From contig JAEORN010000231.1 in the NCBI GenBank assembly GCA_016840825.1, positions 1 through 19,382 on the forward strand: a stretch of DNA of 19,382 nucleotides, read 5' to 3'. Shown piece after piece: positions 1 through 7,096 of this stretch (within the stretch, counting starts at the first letter, position 1; each line of letters starts with the position of its first letter). Below the pieces are notes generated by a model. The model was given only the letters and a program-made list of their open reading frames with translations. It was not told the DNA's origin and made no database searches. This DNA is from Candidatus Thorarchaeota archaeon (GTDB lineage Archaea; Asgardarchaeota; Thorarchaeia; Thorarchaeales; Thorarchaeaceae). A program made the position numbers and the translations under genes.

Positions 1-545
1 ACATCAACTACACCAATTGTCCGACTTTCAATGCCCTCAGGTATCTTCTCTCCTCGAGGTAGAACAGCGAATCTACTTGGATGCCTGTGAATGCTCTCAC
101 TGGGGTCAGACCCCCAATATATGATGAACTCTCCATTATTTCGAATATACTCCAAGTCCGTATCAAGTTTCAGAGAATGAAGACTATGACTAAGGGCTTG
201 AGCAGCTCCGAGGAAGGCAACTGAATCGAAGAATCCTTTCACATCAGATGCCAACTCAAGTCCCTCACGGATTGCTTCGGTAGAAGTTTGAGACCATCCA
301 ATGATCAGGGGAGATCCGTTATTAAGAAGAATATCTGAAGCTAGTTGAAGTGCTTCGTCCAAGCTTACTTCTCGTTCTTTGCCATCATCTCGGATAACGG
401 ATTTTGAATCTAGATGTTTGATAATGGATTCGAGGTGTGCATGGCCCAATCTACATAATCCAAGAGACCTAACAGTTCCATCCTTAATTTCTGCGGTCGA
501 ATCGTCACAGAGAAGTGAGCATCCAGAACATACTATATCTTCCAT
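1..545 (-). CDS. fwdB: FwdB-like formylmethanofuran dehydrogenase subunit B, 3' part missing
   Basis: The frame opens at ATG (543-545) and runs off the left edge, giving 181 codons of a family usually above 400 residues. FwdB/FmdB is the molybdopterin-bearing subunit that reduces CO2 to formate in formylmethanofuran dehydrogenase. Seen: an N-terminal [4Fe-4S] motif (C6, C9, C13, C31 in GLCRLGHAHL), then PLIIGWSQTSTEAI (res 79-92), then IIYWGSDPSESIHRHPSR, which matches the family pattern YWG-x-NP-x-x-x-HPRH-x-SR. Odd: the family motif DNTASVCHGP, whose Cys (or Sec) binds W/Mo, aligns with DSVAFLGAAQ, so Gly113 (codon 207-209) takes the ligand position. A TAGGTG ribosome-binding site overlaps the stop of the upstream iron-sulfur gene 8 bp away, so the two are co-transcribed. 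Family assignment is firm; catalytic competence is doubtful. A Cys-less homologue in the manner of bacterial FhcB is an alternative reading. Confidence 0.85.
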   Translation of the reverse strand, partial: MEDIVCSGCSLLCDDSTAEIKDGTVRSLGLCRLGHAHLESIIKHLDSKSVIRDDGKEREVSLDEALQLASDILLNNGSPLIIGWSQTSTEAIREGLELASDVKGFFDSVAFLGAAQALSHSLHSLKLDTDLEYIRNNGEFIIYWGSDPSESIHRHPSRFAVLPRGEKIPEGIESRTIGVVD

Positions 546-553
546 TGCGACAC

Positions 554-1012
554 CTACCAGATTTCTATTGCATCAGTACAGCAGTATTGCTCACAGACTC
601 TGCAGTTCAAGCGGTCTGGAGGGAATCTTCTGCACTTCTCAAGATTGATAATCTTCGAAATGCCATTCTCAACCCAAAAGACCGTAGATCCCTTTTGTGC
701 AGATCTTCCTTCAGCTGTTGGAGGTTCAGCTGCGACATCTACAGGACAGACTACTACACAGTTACTGCAACCAGTACATTTCGACTCGTCGAGTTTGATT
801 CCTGTTTCAGCGGCAGATTGCATTGGAGCGACTAACTCTCTGAGTTTCTCAAGATTTGACTCAAAACCGGTTTCAAGAAGAGGAGGGCAATCATCAGGAC
901 TGATATCTCCTAATGCTAGTTTTGTTGCAAAAGCCATACATGTCTTTGGTTCGCAAAGCCTACAATTTGTCTTAGGAAGGAGGTTGTAGAGTTCCATTGG
1001 ATTTAGTTTCAC
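554..1012 (-). CDS. iron-sulfur protein: PF04060-type 4Fe-4S domain plus ferredoxin clusters
   Basis: 152 residues from a GTG start with GGAG about 9 nt upstream. Residues 8-45 (LYNLLPKTNCRLCEPKTC, then CPPL) carry C17, C20, C25 and C42, the [4Fe-4S] domain found at the N terminus of CdhE/AcsC-type corrinoid iron-sulfur proteins. Next come a ferredoxin motif CTGCSNCVVVCP (C79, C82, C85, C89) and a C-terminal cluster with an unusual C-x9-C-x2-C-x3-C spacing (C127, C137, C140, C144). No corrinoid-binding barrel is present. It is probably cytoplasmic and carries electrons to or from the FwdB-like subunit encoded 8 bp downstream. A role as a stand-alone FwdG-type electron-transfer subunit is inference. 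I do not know an established symbol for this architecture. Confidence 0.85.
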   Translation of the reverse strand: MKLNPMELYNLLPKTNCRLCEPKTCMAFATKLALGDISPDDCPPLLETGFESNLEKLRELVAPMQSAAETGIKLDESKCTGCSNCVVVCPVDVAAEPPTAEGRSAQKGSTVFWVENGISKIINLEKCRRFPPDRLNCRVCEQYCCTDAIEIW

Positions 1013-1192
1013 AGTTCTAGCTCCGTTGCATCGGATATTCGGGGTACTTTGGAAAGCTGCCCTCGTAGTAACAAAAGATTATACATGAATCATGCGGTAG
1101 TTGCAGATTGTATCTTCCAAATCCCTAATGCTCATATTTATACTCGAAAAGTAGAATTGTGACAGGCTAAATATTACTAAAAATCTAGCAAG
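1013..1192. promoter_or_regulatory. divergent promoter region between the iron-sulfur gene and hdrA
   Basis: A 180-bp gap between divergent genes. On the plus strand TTTATA at 1137-1142 is a TATA-box candidate that would start transcription near 1165, leaving a leader of about 28 nt before hdrA. On the minus strand ATGTATAA (1086-1079) is a candidate starting near 1055, about 43 nt before the GTG at 1012. Both calls rest on sequence and spacing alone. I saw no strong operator palindrome. Confidence 0.45.
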
Positions 1193-3646
1193 GTGGTCCC
1201 CCTGAGCAAAAAGAAATCCTCGAGCGACAAGGACAAGCACAAAGACAACATAGGCGTTTTCCTATGCCGCTGTGGAACCAATATCGCTGATGTTATTGAT
1301 GTTGAATCACTCAGGGAGAAGTATGAGAAAGAAGGCATTCCACTTGTTGATGTAGATGATCACCTCTGCTCAGAGCAGGGCGTATACGATCTGATAGAGA
1401 AGATAAAGAGAAGTGATGTCGAGAAAGTTGTAATCGCTGGCTGTTCTCCTTTGCTCCATAACGAATTGTTCTCGGCTGCTGTTAAGGAAGCTGGGCTTGA
1501 TCCAGGACATCTGCATATGGCGAACATACGAGAACATTGTAGTTGGGTCCATTATGATGATCCTGAAACAGCAACGAAAAAAGCAGCAGCTATTATTGAT
1601 ACGGGAATCGCAAAGGTTCGAGATTCTGAACCGATTCCAACTCATAGAGTATCCATCTCCCAAAGAGCTCTTGTCATAGGTGGGGGAGTTGCGGGATTAT
1701 CTGCCGCATTGGAGCTAGCAGACTCGGGCATAGAAACAATCATTGTGGAAAGAGAGGGCTTTCTTGGAGGACATATGGCAAAGTGGGATAAACTATTCCC
1801 TACCTTTGATTGTAGCATTTGCATACTAGGACCAATGATGGCTCGGGCTTCAAGGCATGAAAATATCAAAATCCTGACGCTTGCAGAGGTCAAGGAAGTA
1901 AGAGGAAGTGTAGGACAGTATAAAGTCACTGTCAACCAAAGAGCAAGATATGTGGATATTGAGACCTGTACAGGATGCAATCGGTGTTTGGAAGTCTGCC
2001 CAGTAGATGTTATAGATGAGTATAATGAAGGATTAGGAAAACGAAGAGCTATGGTACGGCCTTCTGTCGATACAGTACCGATAGCGCCATACATCGATAT
2101 TGACAACTGCATTGGCTGTCAATCGTGCGCAGGAGTCTGTGAACCAAAATCACTCAGATATGAGGATGTGGACCGAACTGAGGTCTTTAATGTTGGAGCC
2201 ATTGTTGTAGCGACTGGCTATAGACCGTTCAACCCGACTATTGTCCAAGAACTAGGCTATGGCGAGAACCCGAATGTCATGACTTCAATCGAGATCGAAA
2301 GGATGATGAACCCATCAGGTCCAACGAATGGGAAGGTCGTTAGACCATCGGATGGAAAACCACCAAAACGAGTCGCATTTGTTTCATGTGTAGGCAGCCG
2401 CTCCATTCGCTTCGATAGACCATACTGTAGTAGGGTTTGCTGCTCAGAAGCTATCAAAGAGATGATCCAACTCAAACAACAACTACCAGATATAGAGGCA
2501 TATATGTTCTATACTGATATGCGTACATTTGGAAAAGGTCAGGAAGAACTGTACATTAGAGCAGGAAAGGAATTCAAGATTACATTCGTACGAGGCGCGG
2601 TAGGAGAAGTCATTGAAGACCCAATAACGAATAAGACAATCCTACGAGCAGAAGATACTCTATTGCGTCGCATGATAGAGATGGAAGTAGATATCGTAGT
2701 GCTTATGGTTGGGATGGATCCGGATCCAAGCAATATTGAGTTGTCTAAGCTCTTGAAAACGCCCCTTGACGAGAACGGATTCTTCTTGGAGCAGCATCCG
2801 AAACTTGGCCCGAGCAGCACCCATTCAAAAGGGGTTTTCCTCGCAGGAGTCGCTCAGGGACCAAAGGATATCGCAGATAGTGTTGCACATGCAGGACTTG
2901 CCGCTTCGAAAGTCAAGACACTGCTGTCTGTGGGACATATAATTTCAGAAGCTTGTGTTCCATCATTCAATATCGACTTATGCATAGGATGCAAAATTTG
3001 CGAACAAGTATGCTCACCTAATGCAATCAAATTTGGAGATTCGAAGAATCCTACCATTGATGTTGCTGCATGCCGAGGATGTGGTGCATGCGCGGCAGCA
3101 TGTCCATCAGGTGCTCTTGACCTACCCTGCCTGAATAATGAGCAGTTAGAGAGTGCAACTCGAGCTGCAGTTCAATTCAATCCGATGAGACCAGCAATTG
3201 TTGGCTATCTTTGCAGATGGTGTGCATATAGTGCTGCAGACCGTGCAGGTATATCGCGTCTTAAGTATCCACCTAACGTAATCAACATTCAAGTGCCATG
3301 TACAGGGCGTTTGAATCTTGATACACTCCTAGCTGCTTTCGCGGAAGGAGCTGATGGTGTTGCTGTTATGGGATGTCATGTACAAGACTGTCACTACAGA
3401 TCGGGAGCAAGATATGCAAAGGATAGGACTGATAATCTACGAGAGGCACTAGAGGCTGCGGGCATCGATGGAAAAAGACTCTACTTTGGCAGCGCATCAG
3501 CATCAGAGGCAGATCACTTCGCAGAACAAATTACAGATTTTGTGAATACTGTGACAGAACTAGGGCCACTTGGAAGCGAATCGACGAAACGTGATAGCAA
3601 ATCCACTCGTTCTGAAGAAGGAGAAGAGGTTGTCGGCGGTGGATAG
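1193..3646 (+). CDS. hdrA: HdrA-type flavin/iron-sulfur subunit fused to a C-terminal MvhD domain
   Basis: 817 residues. HdrA is the flavin-based electron-bifurcating subunit of heterodisulfide reductase; MvhD/FrhD carries an iron-sulfur cluster that passes electrons into HdrA. Seen in order: the HdrA N-terminal domain IGVFLCRCGTNI (C25, C27); the FAD-binding loop GGGVAG (163-168); the Cys-containing segment FPTFDCSICILGPMM; two inserted [4Fe-4S] motifs at C259-CTGCNRCLEVC and C306-CIGCQSCAGVC; C-terminal ferredoxin motifs CIGCKICEQVC (from 597) and CRGCGACAAACP (from 627); then an MvhD domain at about 660-795 with CRWCAY (C674, C677), VPCTGR (C703) and GCHVQDCHY (C728, C733). The last 24 residues are Ser/Glu/Gly-rich linker. 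GTG at 1193 is the only start that keeps the full N-terminal domain. No HdrB or HdrC gene is in view. Family call is firm; the partner is inferred from the adjacent fwdF. Confidence 0.93.
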   Translation: MVPLSKKKSSSDKDKHKDNIGVFLCRCGTNIADVIDVESLREKYEKEGIPLVDVDDHLCSEQGVYDLIEKIKRSDVEKVVIAGCSPLLHNELFSAAVKEAGLDPGHLHMANIREHCSWVHYDDPETATKKAAAIIDTGIAKVRDSEPIPTHRVSISQRALVIGGGVAGLSAALELADSGIETIIVEREGFLGGHMAKWDKLFPTFDCSICILGPMMARASRHENIKILTLAEVKEVRGSVGQYKVTVNQRARYVDIETCTGCNRCLEVCPVDVIDEYNEGLGKRRAMVRPSVDTVPIAPYIDIDNCIGCQSCAGVCEPKSLRYEDVDRTEVFNVGAIVVATGYRPFNPTIVQELGYGENPNVMTSIEIERMMNPSGPTNGKVVRPSDGKPPKRVAFVSCVGSRSIRFDRPYCSRVCCSEAIKEMIQLKQQLPDIEAYMFYTDMRTFGKGQEELYIRAGKEFKITFVRGAVGEVIEDPITNKTILRAEDTLLRRMIEMEVDIVVLMVGMDPDPSNIELSKLLKTPLDENGFFLEQHPKLGPSSTHSKGVFLAGVAQGPKDIADSVAHAGLAASKVKTLLSVGHIISEACVPSFNIDLCIGCKICEQVCSPNAIKFGDSKNPTIDVAACRGCGACAAACPSGALDLPCLNNEQLESATRAAVQFNPMRPAIVGYLCRWCAYSAADRAGISRLKYPPNVINIQVPCTGRLNLDTLLAAFAEGADGVAVMGCHVQDCHYRSGARYAKDRTDNLREALEAAGIDGKRLYFGSASASEADHFAEQITDFVNTVTELGPLGSESTKRDSKSTRSEEGEEVVGGG

Positions 3647-5000
3647 AGCGGACAAGTATCGCGTATCGGTAGGAGAGAAGCCGATAGTTTCAATGGATGT
3701 CGAAGAGGGAAAGATTAGATTCACTTGGAAAACTTCCCTTCTAACGAAAGTTCTCGACCATGAAATAGACAAGTGTGTTGGATGCGGAATATGCTTAGTA
3801 TGTCCCTGGGATGCGATCACCATGGGGCCAGTAAAGGAAACAGCATCTGGACTCATAGAGGGAGCACCCCTTGTAAATGTAGACCCAGATCTTTGTACGT
3901 TCTGTGGTTTGTGTGATTCTGCTTGTGTCTTCAGAGCCTTTGATGCTTCATATGAAGGGGAGTGCGCGATTAACAAATATCAAAGAATAGAGGGCACACA
4001 CTTCATAGATGATCAGAAATGTGCTCCATGTGTGCTTTGTGCAAAAGTATGCCCTACTGGTGCGTTAGATGTTGATGTCAAAGTAGACAGAAAAGAAACA
4101 CTTGTTACTTACCAGGGTGAGGAGTACGCAAAAGGAACCATTCAGATAGATGAGGACAAGTGCTCTTATTGCGGCCTGTGTGAGCTCCTCTGTCCTGAGG
4201 CTATCACAATCTATTGGTCAGATTCTGCTGAACCACCCAATTTCAGACCAGCAGTAGGAATACGGGTCAATGAAGATCATTGTGATTATTGTGGGCTATG
4301 TGCTGATATTTGTCCAGATGAGGCCATCACTGTACACTGCACAGAATCAGGATCTAGAAGCATCAAACAGCCTGAAATATCAGGGAAGCTAAAACGTGAC
4401 GACCTCTTGTGTGTAAAATGTGGACTCTGTGCGGAAGTATGCCCATATGACGCTCTTGAGGTAACCAAACCATTCTCTGGCGAGGTTATTATTAAGCAGC
4501 TAGACAAGTGCGATCCAACAGGATGCAACAACTGCTTCAACATTTGTCCTGTCAAAGCCATATACCCTACAGGAACAGCAGATAAGATAGAGATTCTCGA
4601 CCACTGTCTTTATTGTGGAGCGTGCGAAATCTCCTGCCCATATGATGTATTAGAGGTCAAAAGAGATGGATACAATGTTGATGAGCTTGAGCGTGCTCGA
4701 AAGTGGGAAAAGAAACGGAAACGAGTGTTCGATGAAATAATAGGGATTGCTCCACCTCCAAGCGGCTTATTCGAACGTGATATAGTGATTGATGTTACGA
4801 AGAAAAAACCTGTAAAGACTGAGTCAAGTGTCGCATGGGAGTCGATAGATGGTAATAGGGAAATTGCCATGAAAGCGGCTCAAGATCTTAGAAACCTTCT
4901 AAAGAAGAAACCAAAGTACCATCAACAGCTTGAACGTGGCAGAGTCGACCGGTTGATTAAGGCGATTAAGAATCCTGAAGAAGATCAAGAAGGGAAGTGA
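3639..5000 (+). CDS. fwdF: FwdF-like polyferredoxin with eight [4Fe-4S] motifs
   Basis: 453 residues from the preferred GTG at 3639, which has GAGG (3626-3629) nine nt upstream and overlaps the hdrA end by 8 nt. In-frame TTG codons at 3570 and 3630 would lengthen it. Eight four-Cys motifs match FwdF, the polyferredoxin that wires formylmethanofuran dehydrogenase: CVGCGICLVCP, CTFCGLCDSACV, CAPCVLCAKVCP, CSYCGLCELLCP, CDYCGLCADICP, CVKCGLCAEVCP, CDPTGCNNCFNICP and CLYCGACEISCP. Odd details: the first has C-x2-C-x2-C-x2-C, one residue short before the last Cys; the second lacks the usual Pro; the seventh has a C-x4-C opening. A basic, helical-looking tail of about 110 residues follows the last cluster. 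It probably carries electrons between HdrA-MvhD and the Fwd-like subunits. Confidence 0.9.
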   Translation: MDRADKYRVSVGEKPIVSMDVEEGKIRFTWKTSLLTKVLDHEIDKCVGCGICLVCPWDAITMGPVKETASGLIEGAPLVNVDPDLCTFCGLCDSACVFRAFDASYEGECAINKYQRIEGTHFIDDQKCAPCVLCAKVCPTGALDVDVKVDRKETLVTYQGEEYAKGTIQIDEDKCSYCGLCELLCPEAITIYWSDSAEPPNFRPAVGIRVNEDHCDYCGLCADICPDEAITVHCTESGSRSIKQPEISGKLKRDDLLCVKCGLCAEVCPYDALEVTKPFSGEVIIKQLDKCDPTGCNNCFNICPVKAIYPTGTADKIEILDHCLYCGACEISCPYDVLEVKRDGYNVDELERARKWEKKRKRVFDEIIGIAPPPSGLFERDIVIDVTKKKPVKTESSVAWESIDGNREIAMKAAQDLRNLLKKKPKYHQQLERGRVDRLIKAIKNPEEDQEGK

Positions 5001-5364
5001 TATCCTCATTACTTCTGGTGAGTGTCACAGGGATTCCATGATACACCGGAGGTTTTCCGTCTGAAGGTGAGTCTATTAGTGCTAATGCCCAGGGACTAAG
5101 GGGCATAACTGCAATACCATTTGTCCCCTTCTCATTCATGATCACATGAACAACTATAGTACCTGTCTTTGATTCGATACTAACTTTGGAATCAGGCTTT
5201 AGTCCAAGCTTTTGCATGTCAGCCTTACTCAATTGAACACGGGCTGCTGCAGATTTGTATTCCTCTGAGAATTTGTCCTTTACAGATTCTACATCGGTTT
5301 CAAAGGAATGCGAGATTACAAGCTTCATTTGAACATTGGGAAAGAGAAGGTCGCCTAGTGCCAT
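4966..5364 (-). CDS. fwdD: FwdD-like molybdopterin-dinucleotide-binding subunit
   Basis: 132 residues, the usual size for FwdD/FmdD, the small subunit that closes the molybdopterin site of formylmethanofuran dehydrogenase. Seen: FSEEYKSAAARVQLSKADMQ, then LGLKPDSKVSIESKTGTIVV (beta-barrel 'L-G-x-x-x-G-x-x-V' pattern), IAVMPLSPWALAL (compare the family's IPMGPWAN) and KPPVYHGIPVTL (compare the family's MPSFKGV). Start is ATG at 5364 with a weak GAGAG upstream. The gene faces fwdF and their 3' ends overlap by 35 bp. It is separated from fwdB by about 4 kb on the same strand, so it has its own promoter. Family call good; the normally conserved glycine in the GPWAN motif is Ser here. Confidence 0.82.
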   Translation of the reverse strand: MALGDLLFPNVQMKLVISHSFETDVESVKDKFSEEYKSAAARVQLSKADMQKLGLKPDSKVSIESKTGTIVVHVIMNEKGTNGIAVMPLSPWALALIDSPSDGKPPVYHGIPVTLTRSNEDITSLLDLLQDS

Positions 5365-5400
5365 TGTCTATCTCTCAAATTCTAGCGTTCAGGAATTCCA

Positions 5401-5413
5401 GTTATTATATTTC
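5401..5413 (-). promoter_or_regulatory. TATA-box candidate for fwdD
   Basis: Read on the minus strand this is GAAATATAATAAC. It would start transcription near 5380, about 16 nt before the fwdD ATG. Position and A/T content are the only evidence. Confidence 0.4.
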
Positions 5414-5494
5414 CGCTAGGTCATTATTTTGGGCCGCAAACAGCATGCTTTTGTAATAAAGAAGCACTTAGTTGGTAATTCATAGGTGATAAGA

Positions 5495-6280
5495 ATGCGG
5501 ATAGCTACTATTTACGGCGATGTCTTTGCAGAACGAGTTATTGGGAATCTCATTAACTTTCGAACATTTTGCCAAGGATGTGAACCAAGTTGCTCAGAGT
5601 GTCGAACGGGATATGGTTCCTACGTTGGGGATATTGTTGGAATTCATCCAGTGGATCCTCCAGCACCAACGATGATTGAAGATCCCGAGAAGTACATCAA
5701 AGAGCTAGGCCTCATGGAGTGCGATCTGCTTCTGGTTGTTGCTATCCATCACGATATTCTAGCCTCCATCGACCTTATCATCGAAGAAACTGGTGCAAAA
5801 GCTGTGATAGCTCCCATTGAAGATCCAACTTGGATTCCTCCGGGATTACGATCTCAAGTAAAGGAAACGCTAGACAAGATTGGGATTGAATCAGCATTTC
5901 CAAAGCCATTTTGTACTCTGGAACCTGGTGAAGGGAAGCTCATTGATGAGTTCATAACGAAATACAAGGTCGGTAGACCAATACACTATGTTGACATGAC
6001 GGGCAATGTGATATCCGAGATTGGACCAAAGCGTTCAGCACCTTGTGGATGTACATGGTATGTGAGCCAAAAGGTACGAGGAAGGTCAATAGATAACACG
6101 GATGAGCTCTTCGAAGTGATTTCCAAAGCTCATCATACCTATCCCTGCACAGCATCCATGGCAAAAGACAGGGAAGTAGGAGATGCACTTCTCCATGTTG
6201 CAGGGTACCAAGCAAGATACGCGGTATGCGAAGCCGCTGGCATTGAAGATTGCAGGTCAGCTCCTGAGAAGGCTGAATAA
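5495..6280 (+). CDS. DUF166 family protein (COG1810-type)
   Basis: 261 residues from ATG 5495, chosen over GTG 5486 because AGGTGA (5484-5489) lies five nt upstream of it. DUF166 proteins are archaeal proteins of unknown function; old 'thymidylate synthase' labels are not supported by any catalytic motif here. Seen family blocks: CDLLLVVAIHHDI, GAKAVIAPIEDPTWIPPGL, FPKPFCTLEP, RSAPCGCTWYVSQKV and HHTYPCTASMAKD followed by LLHVAGYQARYAV. Near the N terminus a compact Cys set C26-x2-C29-x3-C33-x2-C36 (TFCQGCEPSCSEC) could bind an Fe-S cluster or a metal; that is inference. No membrane segment is seen, so it is probably cytoplasmic. It may be read through into the DUF3786 gene 55 bp downstream. 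Confidence 0.82.
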   Translation: MRIATIYGDVFAERVIGNLINFRTFCQGCEPSCSECRTGYGSYVGDIVGIHPVDPPAPTMIEDPEKYIKELGLMECDLLLVVAIHHDILASIDLIIEETGAKAVIAPIEDPTWIPPGLRSQVKETLDKIGIESAFPKPFCTLEPGEGKLIDEFITKYKVGRPIHYVDMTGNVISEIGPKRSAPCGCTWYVSQKVRGRSIDNTDELFEVISKAHHTYPCTASMAKDREVGDALLHVAGYQARYAVCEAAGIEDCRSAPEKAE

Positions 6281-6335
6281 TTAGACCATTTGCAAAAACT
6301 GATAATTGTGTGAATACTACTGAAACTGATTTATC

Positions 6336-6980
6336 ATGCCTGATGATATTCTAGAATACTGGATGAGTCTTGCTCGAGAATTGGGTCATAAATACAACAT
6401 CGAGCAGTTCGATACCAGCTCCGAAATGTGGAGTTGGCAGAATTTTCAAGAGGATATTCAATCTCTCAAGAATCGACTAGGAGTCGGAACCGATCATGTG
6501 GATATCTTTGGGATAAAAATGGACCTCAACACCGGAGAAACGACCGATACTTTGTCAAACACTCCTACATCTCCGAGCCGTATCATCCCACATCTTTTCT
6601 ATTATTCAAAGGCAAAGGACGAGGGTACAAGCGACGAATGGGTCAAGTTCAACACACTCAGGGGTTCGTGGGCATGTAGATACTCATTCGATGAGGAGAA
6701 TCTCAATGCGCTACTCTCAGCATTCGCGGAAAAACGGGACAAGCTATTCGCAGCATTTGAGAAACTAGGAGCAAAGAGAGTAGACTATGGGGATGCCGCA
6801 TTCGAAGTGTCATTCCTCCCCAAGGTTCGAGTGTTGGTTGTTTTCGAAGAGGAAGACGAGGAGTTCCCTGCTAGTGTCCGTATGCTTTTCGACAAGAATT
6901 CCATCTTCTACCTACCTCATGAGATGTTAGGGGACATAAGCTGGTTTCTGGCAAGCAGGGCGCTTAAAGCAAGCTTGTAA
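6336..6980 (+). CDS. DUF3786 family protein
   Basis: 214 residues from ATG 6336. The C-terminal half matches DUF3786: FNTLRGSWACRYSFDEENL, then LGAKRVDYGDAAFEVSFLPK, VLVVFEEEDEEFPASVRMLF and a near-terminal FYLPHEMLGDISWFLA. Function is not established; members often occur in anaerobes, frequently near corrinoid or C1 genes, which fits this neighbourhood. No signal peptide or membrane span is seen. There is no clear Shine-Dalgarno, so translation could depend on a leaderless transcript or on read-through from the DUF166 gene. Confidence 0.75.
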   Translation: MPDDILEYWMSLARELGHKYNIEQFDTSSEMWSWQNFQEDIQSLKNRLGVGTDHVDIFGIKMDLNTGETTDTLSNTPTSPSRIIPHLFYYSKAKDEGTSDEWVKFNTLRGSWACRYSFDEENLNALLSAFAEKRDKLFAAFEKLGAKRVDYGDAAFEVSFLPKVRVLVVFEEEDEEFPASVRMLFDKNSIFYLPHEMLGDISWFLASRALKASL

Positions 6981-7065
6981 CCATCTCAGAGATCCTATAG
7001 AAGATGAGTCTGAAGAAAAAAGCCTTCACCCATTTTTGATTGTCCTAAATGAAAATGTAGAGAGC

Positions 7066-7087
7066 TTATAACAAAGTACTGTATAAT
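7066..7087 (+). promoter_or_regulatory. tandem TATA-box candidates for the 7097 membrane-protein gene
   Basis: TTATAAC at 7066-7072 would start transcription near 7094, giving a leaderless GTG at 7097. TATAAT at 7082-7087 would start near 7108, after that GTG, and would suit the ATG at 7127, which has GAGG at 7111-7114. The two candidates imply different protein starts. Confidence 0.4.
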
Positions 7088-7096
7088 GTATTTAGG

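Noticed and set aside
207..209. Selenocysteine at the FwdB metal position
   Set aside because: The codon is GGA (Gly), not TGA, so the missing Cys is not hidden as Sec.
379..989. Plus-strand open frames of 60-114 codons at the left end
   Set aside because: They lie opposite fwdB and the iron-sulfur gene, whose protein motifs are clear; no ribosome-binding site and no recognisable sequence.
1370..3057. Minus-strand frames inside hdrA
   Set aside because: Shadows of a gene with many diagnostic Cys motifs on the plus strand.
3570..3638. TTG 3570 as the fwdF start
   Set aside because: It would force a 77-bp overlap with hdrA and has no ribosome-binding site; GTG 3639 has GAGG at good spacing.
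5495..6280. Thymidylate synthase
   Set aside because: Old label for DUF166; no thymidylate synthase active-site Cys motif or fold signature is visible.
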